Source: Methanolapillus ohkumae
GTDB lineage: Archaea > Halobacteriota > Methanosarcinia > Methanosarcinales > Methanosarcinaceae
Assembly: GCF_032594355.1 (NCBI RefSeq)
Contig: NZ_CP131061.1
Span: 1,612,001 to 1,676,000, forward strand
DNA: 64,000 nt
Reading direction: 5' to 3'
Part shown: piece by piece, positions 1-8,060 of the stretch
Layout: each line of letters begins with the position of its first letter
Position numbering within the stretch: the stretch's first letter is position 1
Notes under the pieces: model-generated
Databases searched by the model: none
Told to the model about the DNA's origin: nothing
Seen by the model: only the letters and a program-made list of their open reading frames with translations
Program-made: the position numbers and the translations under genes

Positions 1-132
1 TGATTTTTTTTCAAAAAACTTGAGAGTAAAAAAGGATTTTAATCTTTTTTCCGCCTCTTTTTTTAAAATTTCAAAAAAATAGACTTAAATATGATAACTT
101 CTTTTAGATTCAAAAGTTCAGGACTTATTTTT

Positions 133-1206
133 ATGGTAGTTACAAAAGAACACATTTCCAATATTGTCAAGTCATACGATCTTGAAAATATTACAATCGC
201 AACGATTTGTTCCCACTCCAGCCTTCAAATTTTCGATGGCGCTCGAAAGGAAGGCTTTAAAACTCTCGGGATTTGCCTTCGGGAACCGCCGAAATATTAC
301 GATGCCTTCCCGCTTGGAAAACCGGACGAATTTCTCATTTTAAAAAGATATGATGAACTTTTGGATCACATTGAAGAACTCAAAGCCAAAAACGTCATCA
401 TCATCCCGCACGGATCCTTTGTTGCCTATATGGGACCGGACACATTTGTCAAAATGGACCTCCCCACCTTCGGAAACCGGTTGGTTCTCGAATGGGAATC
501 CGTCCGCAAAAAAGAAAGACAATGGCTCGTCGGCGCCGGTATTCACATGCCGGACGTCATTGAAGACCCGCACGACATCGATGGTCCGGTCATGGTGAAA
601 TATGACGGCGCCCACGGCGGAAAAGGATTTTTCATCGCCAAAACCTATGAAGACTTTATGGAACACGTGGACTTAACCAAAACCTACACCATCCAAAGAT
701 TCATTGTCGGAACCCGGTATTACATTCACTATTTCTATTCCCCGGTGAAGGAAACCGGTTACACCCTCAGCAAAGGCAGCCTGGAAATGCTCAGCATGGA
801 CCGCCGCGTCGAATCCAACGCCGATGAAATTTTCCGTCTCGGCTCCCCCAAAGAACTCTTAGAAGCCGGCATCATTCCAACGTATGTGGTGACCGGAAAT
901 ACGCCGCTTGTCGCCCGCGAATCGCTCCTTCCGTTGATTTTTGAGCTCGGTGCTCGTGTGGTCGAAGAATCCATCAAACTTTTCGGCGGCATGATCGGAT
1001 CTTTCTGTTTGGAAACAGTCTTTACCGACGACTTGGAAATTAAAGTTTTTGAAATTTCCGCACGAATCGTTGCCGGAACCAACCTTTATGTTTCAGGCTC
1101 GCCCTACTCCGATTTATTGGAAGAAAACATGTCCACCGGACGAAGAATTGCCCGCGAGATTAAAAACGCCAAGAATATGGATAAATTGGACGACATTTTA
1201 TCGTAA
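133..1206 (+). CDS. purP: PurP, formate-dependent FAICAR synthetase
   Basis: Likely 5-formaminoimidazole-4-carboxamide ribonucleotide synthetase, which uses ATP and formate to formylate AICAR in archaeal purine synthesis, replacing the folate-dependent PurH step. The protein has the PurP layout: an N-terminal domain with ATICSHSSLQIFDGAR, then an ATP-grasp domain with VMVKYDGAHGGKGFF and a C-terminal FEISARIVAGTNLY. An in-frame ATG lies 14 codons upstream at 91, but the ATG at 133 has AGGA nine bases before it and gives the usual family start (MVVTKEHI), so I chose 133 (357 aa). purC lies elsewhere in the window (27.4 kb), so purine genes are scattered here. The family call is firm; activity is inferred from the family. 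Confidence 0.9.
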   Translation: MVVTKEHISNIVKSYDLENITIATICSHSSLQIFDGARKEGFKTLGICLREPPKYYDAFPLGKPDEFLILKRYDELLDHIEELKAKNVIIIPHGSFVAYMGPDTFVKMDLPTFGNRLVLEWESVRKKERQWLVGAGIHMPDVIEDPHDIDGPVMVKYDGAHGGKGFFIAKTYEDFMEHVDLTKTYTIQRFIVGTRYYIHYFYSPVKETGYTLSKGSLEMLSMDRRVESNADEIFRLGSPKELLEAGIIPTYVVTGNTPLVARESLLPLIFELGARVVEESIKLFGGMIGSFCLETVFTDDLEIKVFEISARIVAGTNLYVSGSPYSDLLEENMSTGRRIAREIKNAKNMDKLDDILS

Positions 1207-1210
1207 AAAA

Positions 1211-1240
1211 AATTCGCTCCCTTTCGGGACCGAATTTTTC
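1211..1240 (+). terminator. Hairpin terminator after purP
   Basis: Five bases after the purP stop, AATTCG pairs with CGAATT and TCCC with GGGA around a TTTC loop, followed by a short T run. This is the form of an intrinsic terminator. Confidence 0.6.
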
Positions 1241-1420
1241 AAAGGGCAGGGGGACAACTCATAACTTACGGGCGCTTCATGGGAATTTCTCGCTGCGCTC
1301 GAAAGTTATTTTTTGGCTTTTTTGACTATTTTTTCCCATATCCTCTGTTTTTCACTTTTATTTTATTTCTGTTTTTTATTTTTCCGCTGTGCGAAAACTT
1401 ACGACACTTGCTGAGGATTT

Positions 1421-1450
1421 GGAGCGGCGGCATGCGCGCGTTACGGCACC
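1421..1450 (+). repeat. GC-rich 3' element, copy 1
   Basis: Reads GCGGCGGCATGCGCGCGTTA then CGGCA in the direction of the upstream gene purP. It matches the consensus GCGGCAnCTCGCGCGCGTTA shared by six other intergenic sites in the window. It lies about 215 bases after the purP stop. Confidence 0.6.
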
Positions 1451-1580
1451 CGTCATTTAAAATCGGAAAAATCCAAGGGATGATTTCTTTTAATCGGAAA
1501 AATCCGATGGATGATTTTCTAAAATCGGGAATTAAAGACAGATAAAAATGCCGCCTTAGATTTCATCGAATGTGTTTGAT

Positions 1581-1600
1581 ATATAATTATATATAATTTA
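1581..1600 (+). promoter_or_regulatory. Probable TATA box for the phospholipase D gene
   Basis: Repeated ATATAATT sequence about 90-110 bases before the ATG at 1689. An archaeal start about 25 bases downstream would give a leader of roughly 60-80 bases. Composition alone supports it. Confidence 0.35.
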
Positions 1601-1688
1601 GTTCTTTATTATTTTTCAGATTTATTTTAATTTTAATTTTATAACAAGGAACGTTATTTTTTTTGGATCCGAAATTTGGTGTTTCATC

Positions 1689-3179
1689 ATGTTTACAATA
1701 ATTGATTTATGGGCCGGAGCAATGACCGGAGCCTTCTCTTATTGGATTATCATTGCGATTTTGGCGGTCAATTTCGTCTTTATCATGACCCTGATTTTTA
1801 TGGAGCGGGCAGACCCGCGCAGTACTGTGTCGTGGATTATCATTTTAGTCTTGGTGCCGATTCTTGGATTTATTGTCTATTTGTTTATCGGGCAGACCTT
1901 TTACCGGAACAAACAATTCCAACTGAAAAAGAAAGACGATGACCGGCTCCTTTTAGCAAAAGAAAAGGTTATTGAACTTCTCCGGACTCGGGAAAAGGAG
2001 GATATGCCGGCGGAGGAGCGAGAAATTTACCGGGTCGGCGAATCATTGATGAATGCCGGCGGCTCTTTTTTTACGGAAAACAATGACGTTGAACTCTTTA
2101 CGGAAGGAGAGAAAAAGTTTGAGCGCATGTTTGATGACTTGCGCCGTGCGAAAAATTTCATTCACATTGAATACTACATTATCCGAAATGACCTGCTGTC
2201 TTATGAATTCATGGACATTTTGATTGACAAAGTCAAAGAAGGTGTGAAAGTCCGGCTGATGATTGACGCGGTCGGAAACAACAAAGGTCCCAAGAAAAAA
2301 ATTATGGAATTTAAGAAAGCCGGCGGAGAATTCGCAACGTTTCACAAAACAGTCACCGTTCTTCTCAGTCCGAAGAAAAATAACCGCAACCATCGAAAAA
2401 TCGCCGTCATCGATGGAAAAATAGGATACGTCGGCGGATTTAACATCGGGGATGAATACCTTGGAAAAGGGCCGCTCGGCTATTGGCGCGATTCAGCCGT
2501 CCGGGTGGAAGGAATCGGGGTCTACACCATGAATCTTCGGTTTATGATGGACTGGGACTACGCCACAAAAAAGATGCTTTCCGCGGATGAAAAATATTAT
2601 CCGGAAATGGAACAAAACCCGGCTTGGACCCAAAAATTCCAGCTCATTTCCGGCGGCCCGGACACGCAAAGAAATCCGATTCAGACGGAATACTTAAAAT
2701 TAATCAACATTGCCAAAAAATCCATTTACATTCATACACCTTACTTGATTCCGGACACAACCATTCGAGACGCTTTGATTTTGGCCGGTTTTTCCGGCGT
2801 GGATGTTCGAATCATTATGCCGGACAAGCCTGACCATCCGTTTGTTTATTGGGCAGGACTTGCCTTTGCCGGACAATTGATTAAAGACGGCTCCGTTCGT
2901 GTTTATAATTACAACCGCGGATTTGTTCATTCCAAAACAATGGTCGTCGACGGCAAATATTGTTCCGTCGGATCCGCGAATTTGGATGAGCGCAGCCTGA
3001 AATTGAATTTTGAGACAAACGGTGTGGTTTATTCCGACGAGATCGGAAAAGAAATGATGGACGCCTTTATGGAAGATTTAAGCTACTCGTCCGAATACAC
3101 GGAAGAAATGTATGACCACCGCAGCCTTTGGGTTCGGATAAAAATGGGTGTTTCAAGGCTTGCCGCCGGTTTGTTGTAA
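1689..3179 (+). CDS. Cardiolipin synthase-like phospholipase D protein
   Basis: Membrane-bound phospholipase D superfamily enzyme that most likely joins or exchanges phospholipid head groups, as bacterial Cls does; archaeal homologues are thought to make cardiolipin-like lipids. Residues 15-75 form two membrane helices with the typical Cls N-terminal segment. Two HKD motifs follow: HRKIAVIDGKIGYVGG near residue 237 and HSKTMVVDGKYCSVGSANLD near residue 415. Both have the H-x-K-x4-D pattern, so both active-site halves are intact. At 496 aa it is full length. GGTG lies seven bases before the ATG. It is monocistronic, followed by strong hairpins. The exact lipid substrate cannot be told from sequence. 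Confidence 0.88.
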   Translation: MFTIIDLWAGAMTGAFSYWIIIAILAVNFVFIMTLIFMERADPRSTVSWIIILVLVPILGFIVYLFIGQTFYRNKQFQLKKKDDDRLLLAKEKVIELLRTREKEDMPAEEREIYRVGESLMNAGGSFFTENNDVELFTEGEKKFERMFDDLRRAKNFIHIEYYIIRNDLLSYEFMDILIDKVKEGVKVRLMIDAVGNNKGPKKKIMEFKKAGGEFATFHKTVTVLLSPKKNNRNHRKIAVIDGKIGYVGGFNIGDEYLGKGPLGYWRDSAVRVEGIGVYTMNLRFMMDWDYATKKMLSADEKYYPEMEQNPAWTQKFQLISGGPDTQRNPIQTEYLKLINIAKKSIYIHTPYLIPDTTIRDALILAGFSGVDVRIIMPDKPDHPFVYWAGLAFAGQLIKDGSVRVYNYNRGFVHSKTMVVDGKYCSVGSANLDERSLKLNFETNGVVYSDEIGKEMMDAFMEDLSYSSEYTEEMYDHRSLWVRIKMGVSRLAAGLL

Positions 3180-3183
3180 AAAT

Positions 3184-3210
3184 CCCCCCATTTTGAAATT
3201 TTTCAAAAGG
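3184..3210 (+). terminator. Hairpin after the phospholipase D gene
   Basis: CCC and TTTTGAA pair with TTCAAAA and GGG directly after the stop codon. Probable terminator. Confidence 0.45.
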
Positions 3211-3286
3211 GAGAGGACGTTTGGTTCTAATGTTCACGATTGAGATCCTTTTTTTGGTCTTTCAAAATTACCAAAATAAAAAAGAA

Positions 3287-3335
3287 CGGGGAAATGCTTT
3301 TGGATATGCCATCCAAAAAAACATTTCCCGCTTTT
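3287..3335 (+). terminator. Strong hairpin between convergent genes
   Basis: GGGAAATG (3289-3296) pairs with CATTTCCC (3322-3329), and inside it TTTTGGAT pairs with ATCCAAAA around ATGCC, followed by CTTTTTG. It lies between two convergent genes and could end transcription from the plus side. Confidence 0.5.
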
Positions 3336-3355
3336 TGTGATTTTTATGAATCGAT

Positions 3356-3381
3356 TGCCGTAACGCGTATATGACCGCCGC
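3356..3381 (-). repeat. GC-rich 3' element, copy 2
   Basis: Plus strand reads GCCGTAACGCGTATATGACC then GCCGC, a diverged copy of the shared element. In sense orientation it lies about 140 bases downstream of the minus-strand gene ending at 3521. Confidence 0.5.
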
Positions 3382-3411
3382 AAACCATCCATCAAAATAC
3401 GATGATTTGAT

Positions 3412-3510
3412 CAAATGGTTTGGTCAATAAATCGATCAATGGTTTGGTCAATAAATCGATCAATGGTTTGGTCAATAAATCGATCAATGGTTTGGTCAAT
3501 AAATCGATCA
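3412..3510. repeat. 24-bp tandem repeat, four units
   Basis: The unit TGGTTTGGTCAATAAATCGA plus TCAA is repeated four times almost without change, ending ten bases before the stop of the minus-strand gene at 3521. The near identity suggests recent slippage expansion. Confidence 0.85.
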
Positions 3511-3520
3511 ACGATTCAAA

Positions 3521-3844
3521 TTACATGAAGCGCTTTTTGTTGATTTCGGCAACCGCGCGTTCCACATTTTCATTCAAGCGGGCAATGTTGTTCTCCAAAT
3601 CCGCTTCGACTGTCATGATACTGACCCGGATGGATTTGTCCCGGGCTTCCATGCGTCCTTCCAATTCTTTGAAGCGGGTGTTGATGGACAAAATCATCAG
3701 CGAGAGAATTCCGATGACAATTAAAAGGCAAAGAATGATCACCCAGTTAAACGGGTTGTAAACGAATCTTTGGAACCAGGCGTATGCCATAACAAGTGTG
3801 GCGACTTCAATTAAAATGAAAGCAATAATGTCTTTTGTTTCCAT
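3521..3844 (-). CDS. Small two-helix membrane protein with coiled coil
   Basis: I do not recognise the family. The 107-residue product has two predicted membrane helices (about residues 6-24 and 33-54), followed by a charged, heptad-like tail (residues 58-105, rich in E, R, K and N) that should form a cytoplasmic coiled coil. GAGGAAACAAT places a good ribosome site before the ATG. It stands alone between convergent neighbours and is followed downstream by the 24-bp repeat and GC-rich element copy 2. A structural or scaffold role at the membrane is possible but only inferred. Confidence 0.7.
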   Translation of the reverse strand: METKDIIAFILIEVATLVMAYAWFQRFVYNPFNWVIILCLLIVIGILSLMILSINTRFKELEGRMEARDKSIRVSIMTVEADLENNIARLNENVERAVAEINKKRFM

Positions 3845-4030
3845 ATTGTTTCCTCAAATGTTCTTCTTTTGAAAAATTGTGTGTGACGAATGAAAAAATG
3901 GATATTTGTGTGACAAAACCATCCAAACGATTTTGAAAAAGATTGTGACAAAATCAAATTCAAACAGCTGTAACGTTATTTGAATTCAATAATAATATAC
4001 AACACAAAATAATGAATAAATCCCGCGAAA

Positions 4031-4041
4031 CTATATAAATA
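4031..4041 (+). promoter_or_regulatory. TATA box of the presenilin-like gene
   Basis: CTATATAAATA lies about 45 bases before the GTG start at 4082, which would give a leader of about 20-25 bases containing the GCGGAG ribosome site. Confidence 0.6.
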
Positions 4042-4081
4042 TTGACTCTGTATTTGATTTAACATTTGCGGAGTTTTTCAC

Positions 4082-5188
4082 GTGGAACAAAAACAATCTT
4101 CCGATTCTCTTTTAGAGCGGCTCAAAGAAATCATGCCGATGATATTCATGGGACTTTTGATTTTGACCGTTCAGCTTGGCTCTCTTTGGCTGTCGTCGCG
4201 GGAATACATAACAGAGCAGCCGGTTTTTGAAAATCCGGAAAGTATCGGAAACGCGATTTATTACATTTTGGTTTTGCTGATTTTTTCCGCCATTGTTGTT
4301 TTTGCCGTCAAGAAAAACAAGTCCGGATTTATTCGAGGCGTTGTTTACCTCTCGATTACGGTGACTTTTTTTTATGTCATCAATTCCATCCTGTCCGAAT
4401 TTGTGCCGCCGGAAGGAATTTTCCTGCTTTTGTCCGGAATTTTAGCGGTTCTGCTGTCCGTTGTTTTGTACAAGCATCCGGAATGGTATGTGATTGATCT
4501 CGCCGGCCTTGTGATTTCAATCGGTGCCTGCGCGATTATCGGCGTTTCTTTGTCTATTTTGCCGATTTTTATTCTCCTGCTGGCACTTCTCATTTATGAT
4601 TTTATTTCCGTTTACAAAACCAAACACATGCTCACGCTGGCCAGTGGCATGATGAATCTCAAACTTCCGATTCTGTTCGTCATTCCAAAGCACTTGAATT
4701 ATTCTTACATCGATGACGATTTTTTAAAAGAAATCGATGGGGAAAGTAACGAAAAAAGTGAAAAGAAAGCCGATAAAGAAAGTGATTCAACAGATATCGA
4801 AAAAATGAATTTTGATGAAACGGCTTCAGAAAAAACAGGTTCTGAGAAGACAGATTCCAAAAAAATAGATTCTGAGAAGATAGATTCAGAAAAAACAGAT
4901 GCGGATAAAAAAGAGCGAGGCGCTTTATTTATGGGTCTTGGCGATGCCGTCATTCCAACGCTGCTGGTCGTTTCCGCCAATTATTTTATTCCACACACCG
5001 GTTTTATTTCAACACCCGCGCTTTTGACAATGATTGGGACGTTTGCGGGTTTTGCGGGTCTTATGTATGCGGTCTCCAAAGGAAAGCCGCAAGCAGGGCT
5101 TCCTTTTTTAAACACGGGGGCCATGGCCGGATTTTTAATCGGGGCGGTTGTGTCCGGAATTTCTCTGATGAGTTTTTTGCCGATTTGA
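4082..5188 (+). CDS. Presenilin/signal-peptide-peptidase family protease
   Basis: Archaeal intramembrane aspartyl protease of the presenilin/SPP class (DUF1119 type), expected to cut transmembrane segments of membrane proteins or leftover signal peptides. Both catalytic motifs are present: LLIYDFISVY (YD, near residue 177) and FMGLGDAVIP (GxGD, near residue 284); the QAGLPFLN segment near residue 340 corresponds to the PAL motif. About nine membrane helices are predicted. The loop between the catalytic helices holds a repeated S/D-E-K-T/I-D stretch (residues 222-277) that looks like a repeat expansion. The start is GTG with GCGGAG eight bases upstream. The many exported proteins in this window are conceivable substrates, but that is speculation. 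Confidence 0.85.
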   Translation: MEQKQSSDSLLERLKEIMPMIFMGLLILTVQLGSLWLSSREYITEQPVFENPESIGNAIYYILVLLIFSAIVVFAVKKNKSGFIRGVVYLSITVTFFYVINSILSEFVPPEGIFLLLSGILAVLLSVVLYKHPEWYVIDLAGLVISIGACAIIGVSLSILPIFILLLALLIYDFISVYKTKHMLTLASGMMNLKLPILFVIPKHLNYSYIDDDFLKEIDGESNEKSEKKADKESDSTDIEKMNFDETASEKTGSEKTDSKKIDSEKIDSEKTDADKKERGALFMGLGDAVIPTLLVVSANYFIPHTGFISTPALLTMIGTFAGFAGLMYAVSKGKPQAGLPFLNTGAMAGFLIGAVVSGISLMSFLPI

Positions 5189-5238
5189 TAAATTGAACTT
5201 TTGCCGTTTTAATAAATTGAATTTTAGTTCCGATTTTG

Positions 5239-5679
5239 TTAATAGGTTTTGAACGTCAAAACAAATTCAAGCAACAAAATGACAAAAACACAGGCGGCAT
5301 AAATTAATTTTTGAACTTGGTCATTTCCTTTTTTGGCGGCGAAATATCCCGAAAAACCCCAGACAACAGAGAAAAGAAGTGTTTTTGGAGCGAAAAGAAA
5401 ATCCAATCCACCTGCAAAATTCGAATCAATCATTGAAGAAATAATAAAATCAAATATTTCCATTGCTGGAAGAAGTAAAAATCCGAAGAGGAATGATTTG
5501 ATTGAATTTTTTGAAAAAAAACCGAAAACAATCGGCGCAAAATACATGAACAAAAAGAGAACAACTCCAAAAATTCCGGAAAAGTAGCCGATTCCGAGAA
5601 TAAGCAAGACTAAAAACACATAGGATAAAACAAATAGAATGTTGTTGGCTTTTTCATTTTGATTCAATAAACGAGTCAT
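5239..5679 (-). CDS. Four-helix membrane protein, family shared with 31482 and 32396
   Basis: No known function recognised. The 146-residue protein has four or more hydrophobic helices and a conserved centre VFGFFSKNSIKSFLFGFLLLP that matches IYGLFSRN...SLIFGFLMAP in the protein at 31482-31937 and VFGFGVLTKS...LGFLMP in the gene at 32396-32815, so these form one paralogous family. A GTG at 5688 is possible, but the ATG at 5679 has GAG eight bases upstream. It follows the secreted metalloprotease (stop at 5752) by about 70 bases on the same strand and is probably transcribed with it from leader copy 1, in the exported-protein-plus-membrane-protein order seen elsewhere in the window. Confidence 0.75.
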   Translation of the reverse strand: MTRLLNQNEKANNILFVLSYVFLVLLILGIGYFSGIFGVVLFLFMYFAPIVFGFFSKNSIKSFLFGFLLLPAMEIFDFIISSMIDSNFAGGLDFLFAPKTLLFSVVWGFSGYFAAKKGNDQVQKLIYAACVFVILLLEFVLTFKTY

Positions 5680-5751
5680 ACTATCCACTCGAATAAATTA
5701 AAAAAATAAGAGTTTATAATATAAGTTATAAACTCTCGAAGTTATGCATAT

Positions 5752-6912
5752 TTATATGTATTGTTCTCGCTCTACCCAGTCTACTTTCTCTCCATATGAG
5801 TTAACAATAGTATCATTGTCAAGTACAAGCAATTCCCCTTGAACAGGATAAGCGAAATAAAATTCCGATTTTGATACTTTTGTATTTTCAATGTCTTTAT
5901 ATAAATAGAGAATCACATCATCATTTTTTTGATAGTTGATTGAATCTAGATTTATTCTAATTGTATTGTCTACCGCTCCCCCGATCTGTCTAAAAATAAC
6001 AGTTTTATTTTCAGTTTTTCCCTTGTAAATCTCATTTATTTCAATGACAACATCATGATAAATTTCATATTTTTGTGATTCTTCCCCATATTTATCTGAA
6101 GGAGCAAAACCATCATCTGTATTCCAATAGGCCGGCAGAACGTTGATTACTTTTCCCCTCACGATCAAATCAGCATTATTTGCCAAGTCTTCTTTAGAGA
6201 TTGGTTGATATGTAAATGTAATTACCACAATATCATCAAAATTTTCAAGATTCTTATCATTTAGAGTACTGCCATAAGATTTATTAAATTCATGATTTAA
6301 ATTCAATTCTAAGGTTGAATCTAATCCAATTGATTTTAGAGCACTACGGACCCCATAAATATACTTAACTCCGTTTTTATCATCATTACCTAAAGTTCTT
6401 TGGGTCCAAAATGGTGGTGGTGTCATCATAATTGATCCAATTGCATATGATTCATTTAACCCCAATGTATGACCAAACTCATGGAGAGTAACTGTTTCCA
6501 CATCATTTTCAAAAAATTGTATTAAACCAGGATTTGTTGTCCAATTTCCAGATGAATTTAAAGTAATAGCACATCTATCGAATTGAGACCGATTAGAGGC
6601 ATTTAACCATCGAAGTGTTACAGCTGCTATGCCGGGATATTGTTGTGTTGATTCAAAAGCAACGGTAATATTTGCATTAGACGCACTTGATGTGTTATAA
6701 TAAGAAAAATTTGCACCCGCTTGATTCCATGTAGAAGAGGCATTTCCCATTGCGGTTTTGTATTGTGAAGGTACTGATGATTTATAATAAATTGATGCTC
6801 TATGATCGGACCATTTGCAACCAAAGGGGACGTACCCAAAAACTGATGGTGTTAACAAACAGACAATAAGTATCAAACAGAACGAAATTTTTAAGACAGA
6901 TTTTAATTTCAT
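5752..6912 (-). CDS. Secreted metzincin-type metalloprotease with C-terminal beta domain
   Basis: Exported protein: signal peptide at residues 1-26 (hydrophobic core, cut near VFG-YVP). Residues 28-190 resemble matrixin-type zinc proteases, with HEFGHTLGLNES (near residue 144) and a possible Met-turn SIMM. The third zinc ligand is unusual: the motif HExxHxxGxxH ends in Glu instead of His, so activity is uncertain. Residues 240-386 form a second domain with NEIYKGK and IFRQIGG, related to the stand-alone proteins at 29251 and 62117 and to the one at 49494. Many Asn-x-Ser/Thr sites suggest a surface location. GGAG lies eight bases before the ATG. Leader copy 1 lies just upstream; a membrane protein gene follows. 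Confidence 0.8.
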   Translation of the reverse strand: MKLKSVLKISFCLILIVCLLTPSVFGYVPFGCKWSDHRASIYYKSSVPSQYKTAMGNASSTWNQAGANFSYYNTSSASNANITVAFESTQQYPGIAAVTLRWLNASNRSQFDRCAITLNSSGNWTTNPGLIQFFENDVETVTLHEFGHTLGLNESYAIGSIMMTPPPFWTQRTLGNDDKNGVKYIYGVRSALKSIGLDSTLELNLNHEFNKSYGSTLNDKNLENFDDIVVITFTYQPISKEDLANNADLIVRGKVINVLPAYWNTDDGFAPSDKYGEESQKYEIYHDVVIEINEIYKGKTENKTVIFRQIGGAVDNTIRINLDSINYQKNDDVILYLYKDIENTKVSKSEFYFAYPVQGELLVLDNDTIVNSYGEKVDWVEREQYI

Positions 6913-6949
6913 AATATTTTCTCCATATCTTTATATATTTTTAAATTAA

Positions 6950-7042
6950 AGATCGGAGCGAATTCTATGGCAACTACCTTGAATTCGCTCACAAAAAACA
7001 TTGAATTTTGATAGTATCAATATCAAAATTCAATGGTGAGGT
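6950..7042 (-). ncRNA. Structured 5' leader, copy 1
   Basis: Two hairpins in the transcript of the metalloprotease gene. P1 has outer arm CTCACCATT and a long inner stem TGAATTTTGATA/TATCAAAATTCA. P2 pairs GAGCGAATTC with GAATTCGCTC. The strand after P2 (CTCCGATCTTT) can pair with AAAGATATGGAG, which includes the Shine-Dalgarno of the gene, with one bulged A. Compared with copies 3 and 4, both arms of P2 change together (C-G replaces T-A), which supports a real RNA structure. Confidence 0.7.
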
Positions 7043-7088
7043 TTCGTCTTTTTTAACGAAAATATTCACAAAACAAAATTAATTATAA

Positions 7089-7099
7089 TGTATAAATAA
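7089..7099 (-). promoter_or_regulatory. TATA box upstream of leader copy 1
   Basis: On the minus strand TTATTTATACAT lies about 50 bases before P1. A start 25 bases downstream would place the whole two-hairpin element inside the transcript. Confidence 0.5.
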
Positions 7100-7187
7100 C
7101 TATGGTTTTGTTGAATTTATTAATATAATTATGAATAAAAAATACATATGAATTGAATTTTTTATCTATGTTTTAAAAAAAGTCGAT

Positions 7188-7216
7188 AAAAAAAGGCGCA
7201 TTCCAGCGCCTTTTCT
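7188..7216 (-). terminator. Terminator of eIF5A gene
   Basis: On the minus strand AAAAGGCGC pairs with GCGCCTTTT and runs into seven Ts, about 90 bases after the eIF5A stop codon. Confidence 0.7.
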
Positions 7217-7303
7217 TTTTTAATTAAAGAGGTAAAAATATTCAATTTAAAAACAAAAATTAAAATAAAATTAAAATAAATTTAAAAAATCAATCCATTG
7301 AAA

Positions 7304-7690
7304 TTAAACACGGATATCGATTTTAGTTTTCTCAAGAGCGGACAAATACTGAACTTCTTCGCCTTCCTTGACTTTTCCTTGGTATTCTTCCGGAATCGGA
7401 ATTTCAAAGGTGGTGAAATCGGCAAGGTCCATCAGTTGGGCCATGGTGCCGGAAATGGAAAGCACTTGAGCGCTTTTTCTCTCGACAATCGGAATGTAAA
7501 CTTTGGACGAAACCGAACTCACAATGGAACGTTTTTGATTGTCAAAAACACCAATCGCGTCAATTCTCGCTTTGGCAGCGCCGTGTTTTCCGGGCTTCGA
7601 TTTCGCAATGCTTTTGATAATACATGCTTCATCGTCAATGATAACATATCGTCCTTCTTTTAATTCCTTCACTTCAACTTGCTCTTTCAT
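7304..7690 (-). CDS. Translation factor aIF5A
   Basis: Archaeal homologue of eIF5A/EF-P, which binds the ribosome and helps peptide-bond formation at difficult sequences such as polyproline. The 128-residue protein has the expected SH3-like domain followed by an OB fold. The hypusine loop is visible as SKPGKHGAAKAR (residues 31-42), in which the lysine of GKHG is the site for deoxyhypusine synthase. GAGAGGA precedes the ATG with suitable spacing. It is transcribed alone, with a TATA box near 7836 and a hairpin terminator at 7188-7216. Length and motifs are typical for the family. Confidence 0.95.
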   Translation of the reverse strand: MKEQVEVKELKEGRYVIIDDEACIIKSIAKSKPGKHGAAKARIDAIGVFDNQKRSIVSSVSSKVYIPIVERKSAQVLSISGTMAQLMDLADFTTFEIPIPEEYQGKVKEGEEVQYLSALEKTKIDIRV

Positions 7691-7835
7691 TTAGGATTCC
7701 TCTCAAATATACAATAGGATGCGTGATAATTGAAAAATAATAATTCAAATCTCATTTCAAAAAAGTGATTTTTGTATCGCGAAAATGATAAAAATGATAA
7801 TTTTGAAATTTAATTACCTTAAAACAGAAGAAGGA

Positions 7836-7846
7836 GTATATAATGC
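7836..7846 (-). promoter_or_regulatory. Possible TATA box of the aIF5A gene
   Basis: Minus strand reads CATTATATACTCC about 145-155 bases before the ATG, implying a leader of about 120 bases. Confidence 0.35.
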
Positions 7847-7940
7847 TTATTCTGAAAGGTAAAATGAAAAATGCGGCAAACGGTCATATTTTTGGAAATA
7901 AAAACGGTCTGCCAGCCTTTTTGAAAAATAAATCTAAAAA

Positions 7941-7971
7941 TTACCGCCATAACGCGCGCCGCCGCCGCCAA
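7941..7971 (-). repeat. GC-rich 3' element, copy 3
   Basis: Plus strand reads CCGCCATAACGCGCGCCGCC then GCCGCC. In sense orientation it follows the mmp7 stop by about 90 bases. Between them lies an A-rich tract with GAAATAGAAAGAAAATAAAT units. Confidence 0.6.
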
Positions 7972-8060
7972 AAATAGAAAAAAATAAATGAAATAGAAAG
8001 AAAATAAATGAAATAGAAAGAAAATAAATGAAAATAAAAAAAAAGTTGAGATTTGATTTT

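Larger units (their letters stand above)
1241..1688. other. Gene-free gap between purP and the phospholipase D gene
   Basis: No convincing gene is present. The gap holds a loose inverted repeat (ATAACTT near 1260 with AAGTTAT near 1311), copy 1 of the GC-rich 3' element at 1421-1450, a duplicated TCGGAAAAATCC segment near 1461-1505, and an AT-rich TATA region at 1581-1600 ahead of the next gene. An open frame at 1279-1545 is of very biased composition and looks non-coding. Confidence 0.5.

Noticed and set aside
1279..1545. 88-codon open frame between purP and the phospholipase D gene
   Set aside because: Composition is Phe-rich then disordered, there is no ribosome site, and the GC-rich 3' element runs through it.
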